Counted from the stretch's first letter, positions 53,431 through 63,412 are shown. The stretch is DNA of 64,000 nt from Burkholderia ubonensis (GCF_001718695.1 NZ_CP013420.1:1860001-1924000), one strand, 5' to 3'. Program-made: numbers and translations. Notes: a model not told the origin generated them from the sequence alone.

Positions 53431-55047
53431 TCAATGCGCGATCGCGTTGTAGAAGGTCACGAGATCGGCCTTCTCCTGCGGACGCGACGTATCGTCGAGA
53501 TAGACCATGTGTCCACCCTGATAGTCCTTGATCGTCAGGTTCGGCTGCGACCCGAGCCGCGCGAGATCGAGCTCCGTCTGGTAGAACGGCGTCGCGATGT
53601 CGTGATACCCGTTCAGCGACAGCACCTTCAGCGCCGGATTCAGCGTCAGCGCCGCGGCGAGATCGGGGATCGTGTCGGGCATCGCGAGGCCGTCATGGCT
53701 CCAGTCCCACGTCTGGATCGCATTGCTGCTTACAGAATAGGCCGATTGCGCCGTGTACTTCAGCTCGTTCGGCAGATAGCGGCCGATCGTGTCGGTGAAC
53801 GGCTTCGTGATGAACGTGCTCGACGGATCGCCTTCCGACGCGAGCGGACTCGACACCGGCACGTTCACGCGCGCGTCGTAGCGGCCGATCAGCGTGCCCG
53901 GGATCAGCGACAGCTGGTAGCTGTTGTCGTAGTAGGTCGGAATCACGTTGAAGTCGGCGCGCCACATCGGCGCCTTCGCGCCGGTCGAATTCGCCATCGT
54001 CGTGACGAGGCTGCCCGGCGGCGCGGCATGGCTCGCGAGGTAGGCGTTCACCGCCGGCACGTAGGAGCCCGCCGTCAGCAGGCGCATCTGGTCCGCGTAC
54101 TGCGGCATGCTGGACGGGTTCGGATTGTCGAGCTGGTAGTACGCGCCGACCTCGCCGTAGCTCGGCACGTAGCCCGCGCAGCTCACCGGGCTCGCGCCGT
54201 TGTTCGAGTTGCCGACGTTGTTGCTCGCCATGTCGCAGTTGCTGTTGTAGTCGAGAATCGACGACTGCAGCACGATGCCCGTGAGATTCACGCCGGCGGT
54301 CTCGAGCAGGTTCGCGAGCACGTCGGTGCGCGGCGTTCCGTACGATTCGCCGAACAGGTATTTCGGCGAGCTGTTGCGCTGGTTCACGGCCAGGTAGCGG
54401 ATCACGAAGTCGCGGAACGCGCCCGCGTCCTCGTCGACGCCCCAGAACGACTGGTTCGTGTTCGGCGCGATCGCTTCCGAGAAGCCGGTGCCGATCGCGT
54501 CGACGAACACGAGGTCGGAGGTGTCGAGCAGGCTTTCCGCGTTGTCGACGAACGGGAACGACGACGTGTTCGCGTTCGGGTCGCCGGTCTGGATGCGCCG
54601 CGGGCCGAACGAGCCGAGATGCAGCCACACCGATGCGGAACCCGGCCCGCCGTTATAGAAGAACGTGACCGGCCGCTGCGCCGCCGGCTGGTTGTCGGCC
54701 GTATACGCGACGTAGAAGAACGACGCCTCGGGCGCGCCCGTCTGCGGGTTGCGCGCGCTCAGGTGGCCGGTGGTGGCCGTGTAGCGGATCGTCTTGCCGT
54801 TCAGCGTGATCTGGTGATGCGTGACGGCGGCGCGTTCGAGCGCGGCCGACGCGGCGAGCGATGCGCCCGGGTCCGACGAATAGCGGTTGGGATCGTTGTA
54901 AGGCTTGTCCGCCCTGGAAGCGGCATCGGCTGAGCTGTCGGCGCTTGCGGAGCTGGAGGCCGACGTCACGTCGTCTCCATTGCACGCCGCCAGGATCAGC
55001 GAAGAGAGAACTGCACCCAATAACAACTTCGCTTTGCTCGCTGGCAT
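53431..55047 (-). CDS. S10-family serine carboxypeptidase-like lipoprotein
   Basis: This is an exported hydrolase of 538 residues. The N-terminus has the lipobox LAAC with Cys22, followed by a Ser/Ala-rich linker of about 25 residues. The alpha/beta-hydrolase core has RPVTFFYNGGPGSASVWLHLGSFGPR near residue 130 (oxyanion region), GESYG with the nucleophile S235, an NGYHD aspartate near 490 and GGHMVYLD with the catalytic histidine near 515. S10 enzymes remove C-terminal residues from peptides. GAAGG precedes the ATG. Confidence 0.9.
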   Translation of the reverse strand: MPASKAKLLLGAVLSSLILAACNGDDVTSASSSASADSSADAASRADKPYNDPNRYSSDPGASLAASAALERAAVTHHQITLNGKTIRYTATTGHLSARNPQTGAPEASFFYVAYTADNQPAAQRPVTFFYNGGPGSASVWLHLGSFGPRRIQTGDPNANTSSFPFVDNAESLLDTSDLVFVDAIGTGFSEAIAPNTNQSFWGVDEDAGAFRDFVIRYLAVNQRNSSPKYLFGESYGTPRTDVLANLLETAGVNLTGIVLQSSILDYNSNCDMASNNVGNSNNGASPVSCAGYVPSYGEVGAYYQLDNPNPSSMPQYADQMRLLTAGSYVPAVNAYLASHAAPPGSLVTTMANSTGAKAPMWRADFNVIPTYYDNSYQLSLIPGTLIGRYDARVNVPVSSPLASEGDPSSTFITKPFTDTIGRYLPNELKYTAQSAYSVSSNAIQTWDWSHDGLAMPDTIPDLAAALTLNPALKVLSLNGYHDIATPFYQTELDLARLGSQPNLTIKDYQGGHMVYLDDTSRPQEKADLVTFYNAIAH

Positions 55048-55490
55048 CGTTGTTTTCCTTCTCTCGAATATTGTTGTGTCGAGCGGTCGGATAGGCCGCC
55101 CCCTGCCTCGAAGGCACGGCCGATAGGCCGAGGCGCTGGCCAATATACGTGAGCCGGTCCGCTTTGAAAAATTCGGAAATATTCGAAGGAAATTCGATGC
55201 GGCGCGGAGCTTTCAGAAATGATTCGAGTTCCGAAACGTTGCATTTCGCGCTGCTTTCAACCAGCTGCACGTTCATTCGAATCCGCTGACAACCGCCGGG
55301 TTTTTCGTTGTGCCTGCAACCAAACAGGGCCCGAACATGGGCATTGGTCAGCAAACTGAAATAGAGGAATTCGTCTAGACAATGCGTGCGCAATGCATGA
55401 CGTCGCGCATGCATTGCGGCGCAAAAATGCGGCAGGAGCTGCTGAACGGCCGATGGGTCAGATCGGGCCAAACGCGCGCGCGCAGCGCGC
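55048..55490. other. Gene-free gap with lower GC
   Basis: These 443 bp between the carboxypeptidase start and the mtgA stop contain no reading frame I trust. They hold a perfect 10-bp inverted repeat (GCAATGCATG at 55390-55399 with 55408-55417), possibly the mtgA transcript end. The carboxypeptidase promoter should lie here. Confidence 0.6.
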
Positions 55491-56231
55491 TCACTCCGAC
55501 TGCGGCAGCGCGGCCGCGCCCATGCGCCGGGCGATGACGGCCGCGCGCTGCGCCTGGTAGGCGGTGCCGCGATGCGCGTCGAAATAGCGCGGCTTCGGCA
55601 GCATCACCGCGAGCCGCGCGGATTGCCACGCGCCGAGCCGGCTGGCCGGAATCCGGTAGTAGTAGCGCGCGGCCGCCTCGGCGCCGTACACGCCCCGCCC
55701 CCATTCGACGGAATTCAGATAGATCTCGAAGATCCGCTCCTTGTCGAGCAGCGTCTCGAGCATCCACGTGATGACGAGCTCCTGTCCCTTGCGGATGTAG
55801 CTTTTCTCGCGCGACAGGAACAGGTTGCGCGCGAGCTGCTGCGTGATCGTCGAGCCACCGGCGACGATGCGGCCCCGCGCCTTGTTCTTCTCCCACGCCT
55901 GCAGGATCGCGTCGGCGTCGTAGCCGTTGTTGGTCGCGAAGGTTGCGTCCTCCGACGCGATGAGCGCACGCTTCAGGTTGCGCGAGATCTGGTCGTACGG
56001 CACCCATTGATGCTGGATCGACGCGGGTGGATTGTCGCGCGACAGCCACCACGCGTCGGTGCGCATGAACGCGGTCGAGCCCGGGTTCACGACAGACCAG
56101 ATCGCGATCTGCGCGAAATAGTAGAGCTGCGTCGCGAGCCACGCGCTCGCGAACACCGAGCCCGCGTAGACGAGCCAGCGCGCCGGGCCGACCGCCCGCT
56201 CGCGCCGCTGCGCACCGCTGACCGCGACCAC
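55491..56231 (-). CDS. mtgA: Monofunctional biosynthetic peptidoglycan transglycosylase
   Basis: This is a GT51 enzyme that polymerises lipid II glycan strands (246 residues). An N-terminal membrane anchor ([27 protein letters not shown]) is followed by the GT51 core: [17 protein letters not shown] with the catalytic glutamate near residue 100, [16 protein letters not shown] near 135, [12 protein letters not shown] and [30 protein letters not shown] chose the GTG at 56231, which lies 16 nt after the aroE stop. Confidence 0.93.
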   Translation of the reverse strand: MVAVSGAQRRERAVGPARWLVYAGSVFASAWLATQLYYFAQIAIWSVVNPGSTAFMRTDAWWLSRDNPPASIQHQWVPYDQISRNLKRALIASEDATFATNNGYDADAILQAWEKNKARGRIVAGGSTITQQLARNLFLSREKSYIRKGQELVITWMLETLLDKERIFEIYLNSVEWGRGVYGAEAAARYYYRIPASRLGAWQSARLAVMLPKPRYFDAHRGTAYQAQRAAVIARRMGAAALPQSE

Positions 56232-56247
56232 CTGCCGCCGCCCCCGC

Positions 56248-57111
56248 TCAGTGGGCGGCGAGCGCCTGGCGCAGCGCCGCGAGCACCGGCGCGCTGTCCG
56301 GCCGCACGCCGCGCCAGATGAAAAACGATTCAGCCGCCTGCTCGACGAGCATCCCGAGCCCGTCCGCCGCGCGCGCGCCGAGCGACGCCGCATGCTGCAT
56401 GAACACGGTCGGCTGCGCGCCGTACATCATGTCGTACGCGAGCGTGTCCGGGCCGAACGCGGCCGGGCTGCATTCCGGCAGCGCGGCGTCGAGGCTGCCC
56501 GCGGTCGCGTTGACGATCACGTCATACGGTTCCGCGCGGACCGTGTCCGGGCCGCCGCCCGCGAGCGTGCAGCCCGCGTCGTGCGCTGCCTGCGTGAACT
56601 GGCCGACCAGCGCTTCCGCCTTGCTGGCCGTGCGGTTCACGATCGTGATCGACAGCGGCGCGCGCTCGAGCATCGGCAGCACGACGCCGCGCGCGGCGCC
56701 GCCCGCGCCGAGCAGCAGGATGCGCGCGCCGGCGAGGCGCACGCCGCGATTCGTCTCGATGTCGCGCACGAGGCCGACGCCGTCGGTGTTGTCGCCGAAG
56801 ATGCCGTCGGCGTCGAAGCGCAGCGTGTTCACCGCGCCCGCGGCCGCCGCGCGCGGCGACAGCGTGTCGGCGAGCGCGTGCGCGTCCAGCTTGAACGGCA
56901 CCGTCACGTTCGCGCCGCGTCCGCCTTCGGCGATGAACGCGCGCACGGCGGGCTCGAAGCCGTCGACCGGCGCGAGCCGGTGCGCGTAGACGACCGGCTC
57001 GCCGGTCTGCGCGGCGAACTGCGCGTGGATGAACGGCGACTTGCTGTGCGCCACCGGGTTGCCGAACACGACGTAGCGGTCGGGCCCGCGCGTCGACGCG
57101 GCCGGATTCAT
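56248..57111 (-). CDS. aroE: Shikimate dehydrogenase
   Basis: This enzyme reduces 3-dehydroshikimate with NADPH in aromatic amino acid synthesis (287 residues). The N-terminal domain has [17 protein letters not shown] near residue 17 and [10 protein letters not shown] with the catalytic lysine near 70; [10 protein letters not shown] near 105; the Rossmann motif [14 protein letters not shown] near 135; and [12 protein letters not shown] near 230. Its ATG overlaps the stop of the RNB gene. Confidence 0.95.
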   Translation of the reverse strand: MNPAASTRGPDRYVVFGNPVAHSKSPFIHAQFAAQTGEPVVYAHRLAPVDGFEPAVRAFIAEGGRGANVTVPFKLDAHALADTLSPRAAAAGAVNTLRFDADGIFGDNTDGVGLVRDIETNRGVRLAGARILLLGAGGAARGVVLPMLERAPLSITIVNRTASKAEALVGQFTQAAHDAGCTLAGGGPDTVRAEPYDVIVNATAGSLDAALPECSPAAFGPDTLAYDMMYGAQPTVFMQHAASLGARAADGLGMLVEQAAESFFIWRGVRPDSAPVLAALRQALAAH

Positions 57112-59195
57112 GATGCGCGCTCCTCCTCGTTGCCGTTGCTTTCGGCCGCGGCGCCATCGCCGTCCGCCGGGCCGGCATCCGCCTCGGCGAGCGCTTCGGC
57201 CTCGGCTTGCGCCGACGCGTCGCCCGCGTCGAGCAGCACGTCGTCGCCGTTCTCGCCGTCTTCCTCTTCGTCGGCCGCTTCGCCGCCCGCCGCGACCGGC
57301 GCGTCGAGCACGTTGAGCAGCCGCACCGACGCCTCGATCGTCAGCTCGTCGATCGACATCACGTCGAGCAGCACGCGGGTGCCGCGCGCATGCACGCCGA
57401 GCGCCGGCACGTGCAGCAGCAGCGGCACGTCCTCGAGACGCACGAGGTCACCCTTCACGACGCTCGCGACGACCTGCTTCTTGCCTTCCTGGACGAGCCA
57501 GCGCAGGCACCAGAAGTATTCCATCCGGCGCTGGTAGTCGGCGTACGCGGAATAGGTGTCGTCGAAGCCCTGCACGACCGCGTACAGGTCGGCGTCCTTC
57601 GGCTTGAACGGCGCGGCGAGCTTCGCGGTGACGCCATGCTGCACGCATGCGAGCAGCTGCCACTGGTTGACGAGGTCGACGTAGCGGCGCAGCGGCGACG
57701 TGCTCCATGCGTACTGCGGCACGCCGAGGCCTTCGTGCGGCGCGGCGCTCGTCTGCATGCGCGTGCGCTTCGGGCCCGGCGCGCCGAAGCCCCGCTGCGA
57801 GCGATAGATCCCCGGCACCGTGTGGTCGTGCAGGAACGCGCCCCACGTCGAGTTCGCGAGGATCGCGAGCTCCGACACGATCAGGTCGAGCGGCGAGCCG
57901 CGCCGGCGCGGCGTGATCGTCACGTGTTCGCCGTCGACGTAGAAGTTGTAGTCGGTGTTGCGCTGCACCTCGCGCTTCAGGCCGTAGCCCGCGCGCGCCA
58001 GCTGGCGCTTCTCGAACAGCGCCTGCGCGAGCGGCCACAGCACCGCGATGTCGTCCTTGTGCGGATAGTCGCCGCTGCCGTCAGCGAGCGTCTGTTCGGT
58101 GACGAGCTCGTCGAGCGTGTTGTGGCGCAGGTTGTTCTTGACGAACACGCGTTCCGCGCGCGTCTCGTTCGCGACGATCTCCTGCGTGTCGCGGTTCACG
58201 ATGATGTACAGCGACAGCGCCGGGCGGTAGTCGCCCTCCTTCAGCGTAAACACGTCGACGACGTCGTCCGGCAGCATCGTGATCTTGTCGCCGGGCATGT
58301 AGACGGTCGACAGGCGCGTGCGCGCGATCGCGTCGACCGCATCGCCGCGCACGATGCCGAGCGCCGGCGCCGCGATATGGATGCCGATCCGCGCGCGGCC
58401 GTCGGCCAGGTGCTCGACCGAGAATGCGTCGTCGATTTCGGTCGTCGTGATGTCGTCGATCGAGAAGGCGTTGACGTCGGCGCGCGGCAGGTCGTCCGGC
58501 AGGCTGCCGACCGTCACCGGCGGGAAGCCCGTGCCGTGCGGGAAGAATTCGGCGAGGAAGCGCGCCTCGTGCAGCGCACGCGCCGACGCGATGCCGCCGC
58601 AGTCGAGCATCAGCCGCGCCGGCGACACGCCGCGTGCGCCGGCCGCCGCCTCGAGCGCCTTGTATTCGATCGCGTTCTTGTCCGGGCGCGTCAGCAGCCC
58701 GAGCACCTTGCCGTCGAACGCGGCGGGCAGCTTGCCGGCCTTCAGCTCTTCCTCGTACTGCGCCTGCACGAGCGCCTGCTGGCGCTTGCGCTCGAGCGAC
58801 GCGAGCGCCATCTTCAGCTGCTCTTCCGGCGCGCGCTGGTACTGCCCGCGCCCCTTGCGGCGGAAGTAGACGGGCGAGCCGTGCAGGCGCAGCACCAGCG
58901 CCGCGCGCTCGACCGGGCCGTAGGTCTCGCCGAAGTATTCCGCGGCGAGCGCCGTGTACGCGAACTCCTCCGCCGGCGCGCATTCCCACAGGAAATCCAG
59001 GTCGATCTCCTGCGCGGCCGCGTCGGCCTGCTGCATCAGCTCGCTCGCGGCCGGCTTCTCGAATTCGATCAGCACGTCCTTCGCGCGCACCTTTGCGCGC
59101 CGCCCGCCGGGCAGCTCGACCTGAAACGCGTCGCCCTGGCGCGACAGCACGCTGCCCGCCTTGAAACTGCCCGATTCCTCGAAGAAAACGTTCAC
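57108..59195 (-). CDS. RNB-domain exoribonuclease (RNase II/R family)
   Basis: This is a processive 3'-5' exoribonuclease family protein of 695 residues. The RNB catalytic domain covers about residues 245-560, with AFSIDDITTTEIDDAFSVE supplying the metal-binding aspartates, then YMPGDKITMLPDDVV, TITPRRRGSPLDLIVSELAILANSTWG and YAWSTSPLRRYVDLVNQWQLLA. A strongly acidic C-terminal tail (DEEEDGENGDD, then Ala/Glu-rich) is unusual for RNase II. It stands between yqiA and aroE on the same strand. Confidence 0.92.
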   Translation of the reverse strand: MNVFFEESGSFKAGSVLSRQGDAFQVELPGGRRAKVRAKDVLIEFEKPAASELMQQADAAAQEIDLDFLWECAPAEEFAYTALAAEYFGETYGPVERAALVLRLHGSPVYFRRKGRGQYQRAPEEQLKMALASLERKRQQALVQAQYEEELKAGKLPAAFDGKVLGLLTRPDKNAIEYKALEAAAGARGVSPARLMLDCGGIASARALHEARFLAEFFPHGTGFPPVTVGSLPDDLPRADVNAFSIDDITTTEIDDAFSVEHLADGRARIGIHIAAPALGIVRGDAVDAIARTRLSTVYMPGDKITMLPDDVVDVFTLKEGDYRPALSLYIIVNRDTQEIVANETRAERVFVKNNLRHNTLDELVTEQTLADGSGDYPHKDDIAVLWPLAQALFEKRQLARAGYGLKREVQRNTDYNFYVDGEHVTITPRRRGSPLDLIVSELAILANSTWGAFLHDHTVPGIYRSQRGFGAPGPKRTRMQTSAAPHEGLGVPQYAWSTSPLRRYVDLVNQWQLLACVQHGVTAKLAAPFKPKDADLYAVVQGFDDTYSAYADYQRRMEYFWCLRWLVQEGKKQVVASVVKGDLVRLEDVPLLLHVPALGVHARGTRVLLDVMSIDELTIEASVRLLNVLDAPVAAGGEAADEEEDGENGDDVLLDAGDASAQAEAEALAEADAGPADGDGAAAESNGNEEERAS

Positions 59196-59278
59196 TCAGT
59201 ACTCTCGTTCAGACTGCCGGACGCCGCCGTCGCACGACGGCGCCTCGTGATAATGGGATTCGATGGCCTGCGGCCGGC

Positions 59279-59848
59279 TTACGTCGTCTTCCCGTCGCAA
59301 AACGCGAGAACGTCGTCGACGTAGTCGGCAAATTCGCTGATCCCGTGATCGCTGCCGGCGATCACGCGGGTTTTCGCGCCGGGGTAATGGGCGAGCATCT
59401 CGCGATAGTCGAGCACTTCGTCGCCGGTCGCCGCGAACAGATAGTAGCGCTCGGGGCGCGTGATCGCCGCCACGCGCAATGCGTTCAGTTCGTCCAGATG
59501 ATGCCGCTCGACGACGATCGTGCCGCCGCCGTGCCACAGCGGCTGCTCGCCGAGATACTGCTCCAGGTCGCGCTGCGGCTCGGTCGCGGGATTCAGCACC
59601 ACCGCCTTCCAGCCGTGCCGCTCGGCGAGCCAGGTCGCGTAATAGCCGCCGAGCGAGCTGCCGATCACCGTCACGTCGCGCGCGCCGGCGACCTCCTCTT
59701 CCGCCGCCGCGATCGCCGCGAGCGGCGACATCGACAGCGACGGGCAGCGCCATTCGGCGGTGCGGCCCAGTTCGGCCATGCGCGCGGCGAGCAGCCGCGA
59801 CTTCATCGATTCCGGCGACGAGCGAAAGCCGTGCAGATACAGGATCAC
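59279..59848 (-). CDS. YqiA-like alpha/beta-hydrolase (esterase)
   Basis: This is a 189-residue UPF0227-type hydrolase. The N-terminus VILYLHGFRSSPESMKS gives the oxyanion loop; VTVIGSSLGGYYATWLAERHG near residue 75 has the nucleophile serine; and VIAGSDHGISEF near 165 has the catalytic histidine, with an acidic residue in ATGDEVLDY. The GTG at 59848 overlaps the mpl stop (GTGA). The substrate is unknown. Confidence 0.9.
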   Translation of the reverse strand: MILYLHGFRSSPESMKSRLLAARMAELGRTAEWRCPSLSMSPLAAIAAAEEEVAGARDVTVIGSSLGGYYATWLAERHGWKAVVLNPATEPQRDLEQYLGEQPLWHGGGTIVVERHHLDELNALRVAAITRPERYYLFAATGDEVLDYREMLAHYPGAKTRVIAGSDHGISEFADYVDDVLAFCDGKTT

Positions 59849-61248
59849 GCGCGGCTCCCGGCGGTGTCGGCGGTGTCGAGCGCGTCGAGCAGCTTCTGGT
59901 GGACGCCGCCGAACCCGCCGTTGCTCATCACGAGCACGTGGTCGCCCGGGCGCGCCACCGCCACGACCGCCTTCACCAGTTGATGGAGGTCGTCGAACGC
60001 ATGCGCTTTGCCGCCGAGCGGCGCGAGCGCTTCGCCGAGGTTCCAGCCGAGCGCGTCGCGGCCGGCCGGCGCGCCGTAGCCGAACACGAGGTCGGCATCG
60101 GCGAGGCTCGCCGGCAATTGCGACTTCATCACGCCGAGCTTCATCGTGTTCGAACGCGGCTCGAGCACCGCGAGGATGCGGGCATTTTGCTGGCCGATGC
60201 GCGCACGAAGGCCGGCGATCGTGGTTTCGATCGCGGTCGGATGGTGCGCGAAGTCGTCGTAGACGGTCACGCCGTTCACGCTGCCGCGCACTTCCATGCG
60301 CCGCTTCACGTTGCGGAACGACGCGAGCGAAGCTGCCGCCTGCGCCGGCGGCACGCCGACGTGGCGCGCGGCGGCGATCGCCGCGAGCGCGTTCATCCGG
60401 TTGTGCTCGCCCTGCACCTGCCACGCGACTTCGCCGAGCCGCTCGCCGCGCCAGTAGATGGCAAAGCGCTCGTCGACCGGCACGCCGTCCTCGGCCGCCA
60501 GCGCCTGCCAGCCGCCGTCGACGCCGAAGCGCTCGACCTCGCTCCAGCAGCCGCGCGCGAGCACCCGTTCGAGCGCGGCCTCGCGGCCATTCGAGACGAG
60601 CCGCCCGACGCCCGGCACGGTGCGCACGAGATGGTGGAATTGCGTCTCGATCGCGGCGAGATCCGGGAAGATGTCGGCGTGATCGAATTCAAGATTGTTC
60701 AGCACCGCGGTGCGCGGCCGGTAATGGACGAACTTCGAGCGCTTGTCGAAGAACGCGGTGTCGTATTCGTCCGCCTCGATCACGAAGAAGCTCGAATCGG
60801 TCAGCCGCGCCGATACGCCGAAGTTCAGCGGCACGCCGCCGATCAGGAAGCCCGGGTTCAGGCCCGCGTCCTCGAGCAGCCACGCGAGCATCGACGACGT
60901 GGTCGTCTTGCCGTGCGTGCCCGCGACCGCGAGCACCCACTTGCCGGCGAGCACGTGCTCGCCGAGCCACTGCGGGCCCGACACGTACGGCAGGCCGCGA
61001 TCCAGGATCGCCTCCATCAGCGGGTTGCCGCGCGTCACGACGTTGCCGATCACGAACAGGTCCGGCTTCAGGTCGATCTGTTCGGCGCCGTAGCCCTCGA
61101 TCAGCTGGATGCCCTGCGCCTCGAGCTGCGTGCTCATCGGCGGATAGACGCCCGCGTCGCAGCCGGTGACCGTATGCCCCGCCGCGCGCGCGAGTACGGC
61201 CAGACCGCCCATGAAGGTGCCGCAGATGCCAAGAATATGGATGTGCAT
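59845..61248 (-). CDS. mpl: UDP-N-acetylmuramate:tripeptide ligase (murein peptide ligase)
   Basis: This enzyme re-attaches recycled L-Ala-D-Glu-mDAP to UDP-MurNAc (467 residues). The Mur ligase layout is MHIHILGICGTFMGGLAVLARAAGH (N-terminal nucleotide-like fold), AVAGTHGKTTTSSMLAWLLE with the ATP P-loop near residue 110, LNNLEFDHADIFPDL near 185, QGEHNRMNALAAIAAA near 285 and VYDDFAHHPTAIETTI near 340. It is the first gene of mpl-yqiA-rnb-aroE-mtgA. Confidence 0.95.
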   Translation of the reverse strand: MHIHILGICGTFMGGLAVLARAAGHTVTGCDAGVYPPMSTQLEAQGIQLIEGYGAEQIDLKPDLFVIGNVVTRGNPLMEAILDRGLPYVSGPQWLGEHVLAGKWVLAVAGTHGKTTTSSMLAWLLEDAGLNPGFLIGGVPLNFGVSARLTDSSFFVIEADEYDTAFFDKRSKFVHYRPRTAVLNNLEFDHADIFPDLAAIETQFHHLVRTVPGVGRLVSNGREAALERVLARGCWSEVERFGVDGGWQALAAEDGVPVDERFAIYWRGERLGEVAWQVQGEHNRMNALAAIAAARHVGVPPAQAAASLASFRNVKRRMEVRGSVNGVTVYDDFAHHPTAIETTIAGLRARIGQQNARILAVLEPRSNTMKLGVMKSQLPASLADADLVFGYGAPAGRDALGWNLGEALAPLGGKAHAFDDLHQLVKAVVAVARPGDHVLVMSNGGFGGVHQKLLDALDTADTAGSRA

Positions 61249-61321
61249 AGATGAATGCTTTCGCGCCGCCGGGGGCGCCGTCGATTCGGAAAGTGGATGG
61301 GCGAGACACCGGACAGGCCGC

Positions 61322-61400
61322 GCGGCCGGCGCAGTTCGCCGGCCGCTATTGTAACTGACGGCCTGCGGCGGCCGGCGGCCCGTGCGAGGCCGGCCGCCGC
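61322..61400. repeat. Clustered GC palindromes upstream of mpl
   Basis: There are two perfect inverted repeats, GCGGCCGGC (61322-61330 with 61338-61346) and a 12-bp one (61365-61376 with 61389-61400). They share the GGCCGGC motif, which recurs again to about 61425. They lie in the mpl leader and could form a structured leader; no function is shown. Confidence 0.4.
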
Positions 61401-61466
61401 GGCAGCCGGCGGCAAGCGGCCGCACCGCCATCGGCCGCGGCGTCGATCGAGTATGATTGCCGCATC

Positions 61467-62111
61467 ATGTCTCGCAAACCCTTAGTCGACCCGCGGCGCG
61501 TCCGCGAGGAAATTGCCCAGGCCGCCGCGCGCCTGATCGCGGAGGACGGCCTGGACTACGCCGGCGCGAAGCGCAAGGCCGCGCGCCAGCTGCTCGGCGA
61601 TGCGCGTGTTGCCGGCGAATGGCTGCCGGATAACGACCAGATCGAGGAGGAGCTCCACGAATACCTCGCGCTGTTCCAGAGCGACACGCAGCCGGACGAA
61701 CTGCGCCACCTGCGCGAAGTTGCGCTCGACTGGATGCGCCGGCTCGCCGATTTCAATCCGTACGTGACGGGCGCGGTGCTGAACGGCACCGCGAACGCGC
61801 ATTCGGACATTCACCTGCAGACGTTCACTGACAATCCGAAGGATGTCGCGATTTCGCTGCTGAACCAGAATGTCCAGTACGACGTGTCCGAAACCCGGCA
61901 CTTCGCCGGCCGCGGCGACGTCGAGACGCTGAGCTTCCTGTGGCGCGGCCGGCGCGACGACGAGCCGGTCGGCATCCACGTCGCGCTGTATGCGAGCGAC
62001 GACCTGCGCGGCGCGGTGAAGGCCGACGCGCGCGGGCGCGTCGCGCGGGCCGACGCCGCCGCGTTGCGCGCGCTGCTCGAAGCCGGCGACGCGCCTTCCG
62101 AACCGGAATGA
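61467..62111 (+). CDS. Conserved protein, possible nucleotidyltransferase fold
   Basis: This is a 214-residue soluble protein that I do not recognise by name. The first half is helical and charged (VREEIAQAAARLIAEDGLDYAGAKRKAARQLLG). NPYVTGAVLNGTANAHSDIHLQTFTDNPKDVAISLLNQ near residue 95 has the spacing of a minimal nucleotidyltransferase motif (G-T-x-D region), but the catalytic acids are not convincing. It is divergent from mpl and lies 7 nt before the thioredoxin-like gene. Confidence 0.85.
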   Translation: MSRKPLVDPRRVREEIAQAAARLIAEDGLDYAGAKRKAARQLLGDARVAGEWLPDNDQIEEELHEYLALFQSDTQPDELRHLREVALDWMRRLADFNPYVTGAVLNGTANAHSDIHLQTFTDNPKDVAISLLNQNVQYDVSETRHFAGRGDVETLSFLWRGRRDDEPVGIHVALYASDDLRGAVKADARGRVARADAAALRALLEAGDAPSEPE

Positions 62112-62118
62112 TTCCACG

Positions 62119-62700
62119 ATGATGATGAAACGCATGTTGGCGGTGGCGCTCGTCGCGGCCGCGGCGATCGGCGGCGGCCTCGCCGCCGGCCACTGGTTCC
62201 GGGGCGGCAGCGCCGACGACGGTGTGGCGGCCGCCACATCGGCCACATCGGACTCATCGGCCGCGCCGGCTCCGTCCGGCAGCCCGGTCGAGCAGCTGTG
62301 GGCCGCCGCGCTGACCGACGCCGACGGCAAGCCGGCGACGCTCGCGTCGTTCAAGGGCCAGAAGGTCGTCGTCAATTTCTGGGCGTCGTGGTGCGGCCCG
62401 TGCGTCCAGGAAATGCCGGAGCTCGTCGCGCTGTCGCATGAATACCGGCAGAAAGGCATCCGTTTCATCGGGATCGGCGTCGATTCCGGGCAGAACGTGA
62501 AGAATTTCCTGCAGAAGGTGAAGGTCGACTACCCGGTGTTCGTCAGCGGCTATGCCGGCGCCGATCTGGCCCGTAATTTCGGGAACACGGCCGGCGCCCT
62601 GCCGTTTACGGTCGTCATCGACGAACATGGCAAAATCCGCGAGACGAAATTAGGACAAATCCAACCCGCGGAGCTGAAAAAGACCCTCGACACGTTGTGA
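62119..62700 (+). CDS. TlpA-family thioredoxin-like protein
   Basis: This is a membrane-anchored or exported redox protein of about 193 residues. An N-terminal hydrophobic segment (MLAVALVAAAAIGGGLAAGHW) has no lipobox. The thioredoxin fold has WASWCGPCVQEMPELVALSHEY with Cys92 and Cys95, then FIGIGVDSGQNVKNFLQKV and the cis-proline in GALPFTVVIDEHGKI. Three consecutive ATGs make the exact start unsure. A cytochrome c maturation or general disulfide-reduction role is inferred. Confidence 0.92.
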   Translation: MMMKRMLAVALVAAAAIGGGLAAGHWFRGGSADDGVAAATSATSDSSAAPAPSGSPVEQLWAAALTDADGKPATLASFKGQKVVVNFWASWCGPCVQEMPELVALSHEYRQKGIRFIGIGVDSGQNVKNFLQKVKVDYPVFVSGYAGADLARNFGNTAGALPFTVVIDEHGKIRETKLGQIQPAELKKTLDTL

Positions 62701-62894
62701 CATGCGCGAATGGGCGCCCGCACGTTCGCGGTGTTTTGCAGGTCGATCGCCGCAGTTTCACCGGAATTCGCGAATACTTCGCTTAGCTCCCGGTAATTCT
62801 TGCAGGCCCGGCGCCGTTGGCCGTTCGGCGAAACTGGACAAATTTCTCTAAATAGCGCTAAAGTTCGCGCAATTCCGCAGAAATAGAAGCGACC

Positions 62895-63347
62895 ATGACA
62901 CGATTGCTGGTGCTGCACGGCCCCAACCTGAACCTTCTCGGCACCCGGGAACCGGAGGTGTACGGCCGCGTCACGCTCGCGCAGATCGATCAGGCGCTTG
63001 CCGCGCGGGCGCAGGAAGCGGGCGTCGAGCTCACGTCGTTCCAGAGCAACCACGAAGGCGCGCTCGTCGACCGCATCCAGGCCGCGCGGGATGAACAAAC
63101 CGATTTCATTCTGATCAATCCGGCCGCGTATACGCATACGAGCGTCGCGATCCGGGACGCGCTCGCCGGCGTGGGCATCCCGTTCGTCGAGATTCACCTG
63201 TCGAACGTGCACCGCCGCGAAGCGTTCCGGCACCACTCCTACTTTTCCGACCAGGCCGAAGGCGTCATCTGCGGGCTCGGCTGGAAAGGTTACCTGTACG
63301 CGCTCGAATACGCGCTCGACAAGCTGCAAGGCGCGTCGCGCGGCTGA
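62895..63347 (+). CDS. aroQ: 3-dehydroquinate dehydratase, type II
   Basis: This enzyme converts 3-dehydroquinate to 3-dehydroshikimate (150 residues). The start [20 protein letters not shown] contains the catalytic tyrosine and arginine loop; [18 protein letters not shown] near residue 50, [17 protein letters not shown] near 75 with the active-site His, and [23 protein letters not shown] near 105 are intact. It is 194 nt after the thioredoxin gene and upstream of accBC. Confidence 0.96.
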   Translation: MTRLLVLHGPNLNLLGTREPEVYGRVTLAQIDQALAARAQEAGVELTSFQSNHEGALVDRIQAARDEQTDFILINPAAYTHTSVAIRDALAGVGIPFVEIHLSNVHRREAFRHHSYFSDQAEGVICGLGWKGYLYALEYALDKLQGASRG

Positions 63348-63364
63348 TTTCACGATCTGGATTC

Positions 63365-63389
63365 AGCGCCGGCTCGAACCGGCGCTTTC
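63365..63389 (+). terminator. Hairpin after aroQ
   Basis: An 8-bp stem (63365-63372 with 63379-63386) with a 6-nt loop and a short TTT lies between aroQ and accB. It is a weak terminator or an attenuator. Confidence 0.55.
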
Positions 63390-63412
63390 ACGCATTGAAA
63401 GGGGAATTCCCG

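Noticed and set aside
55048-55490. Lower-GC gap as a sign of a transferred island
   Set aside because: It is only about 440 bp, without mobility genes or terminal repeats, and flanked by core genes; promoters alone explain the composition.
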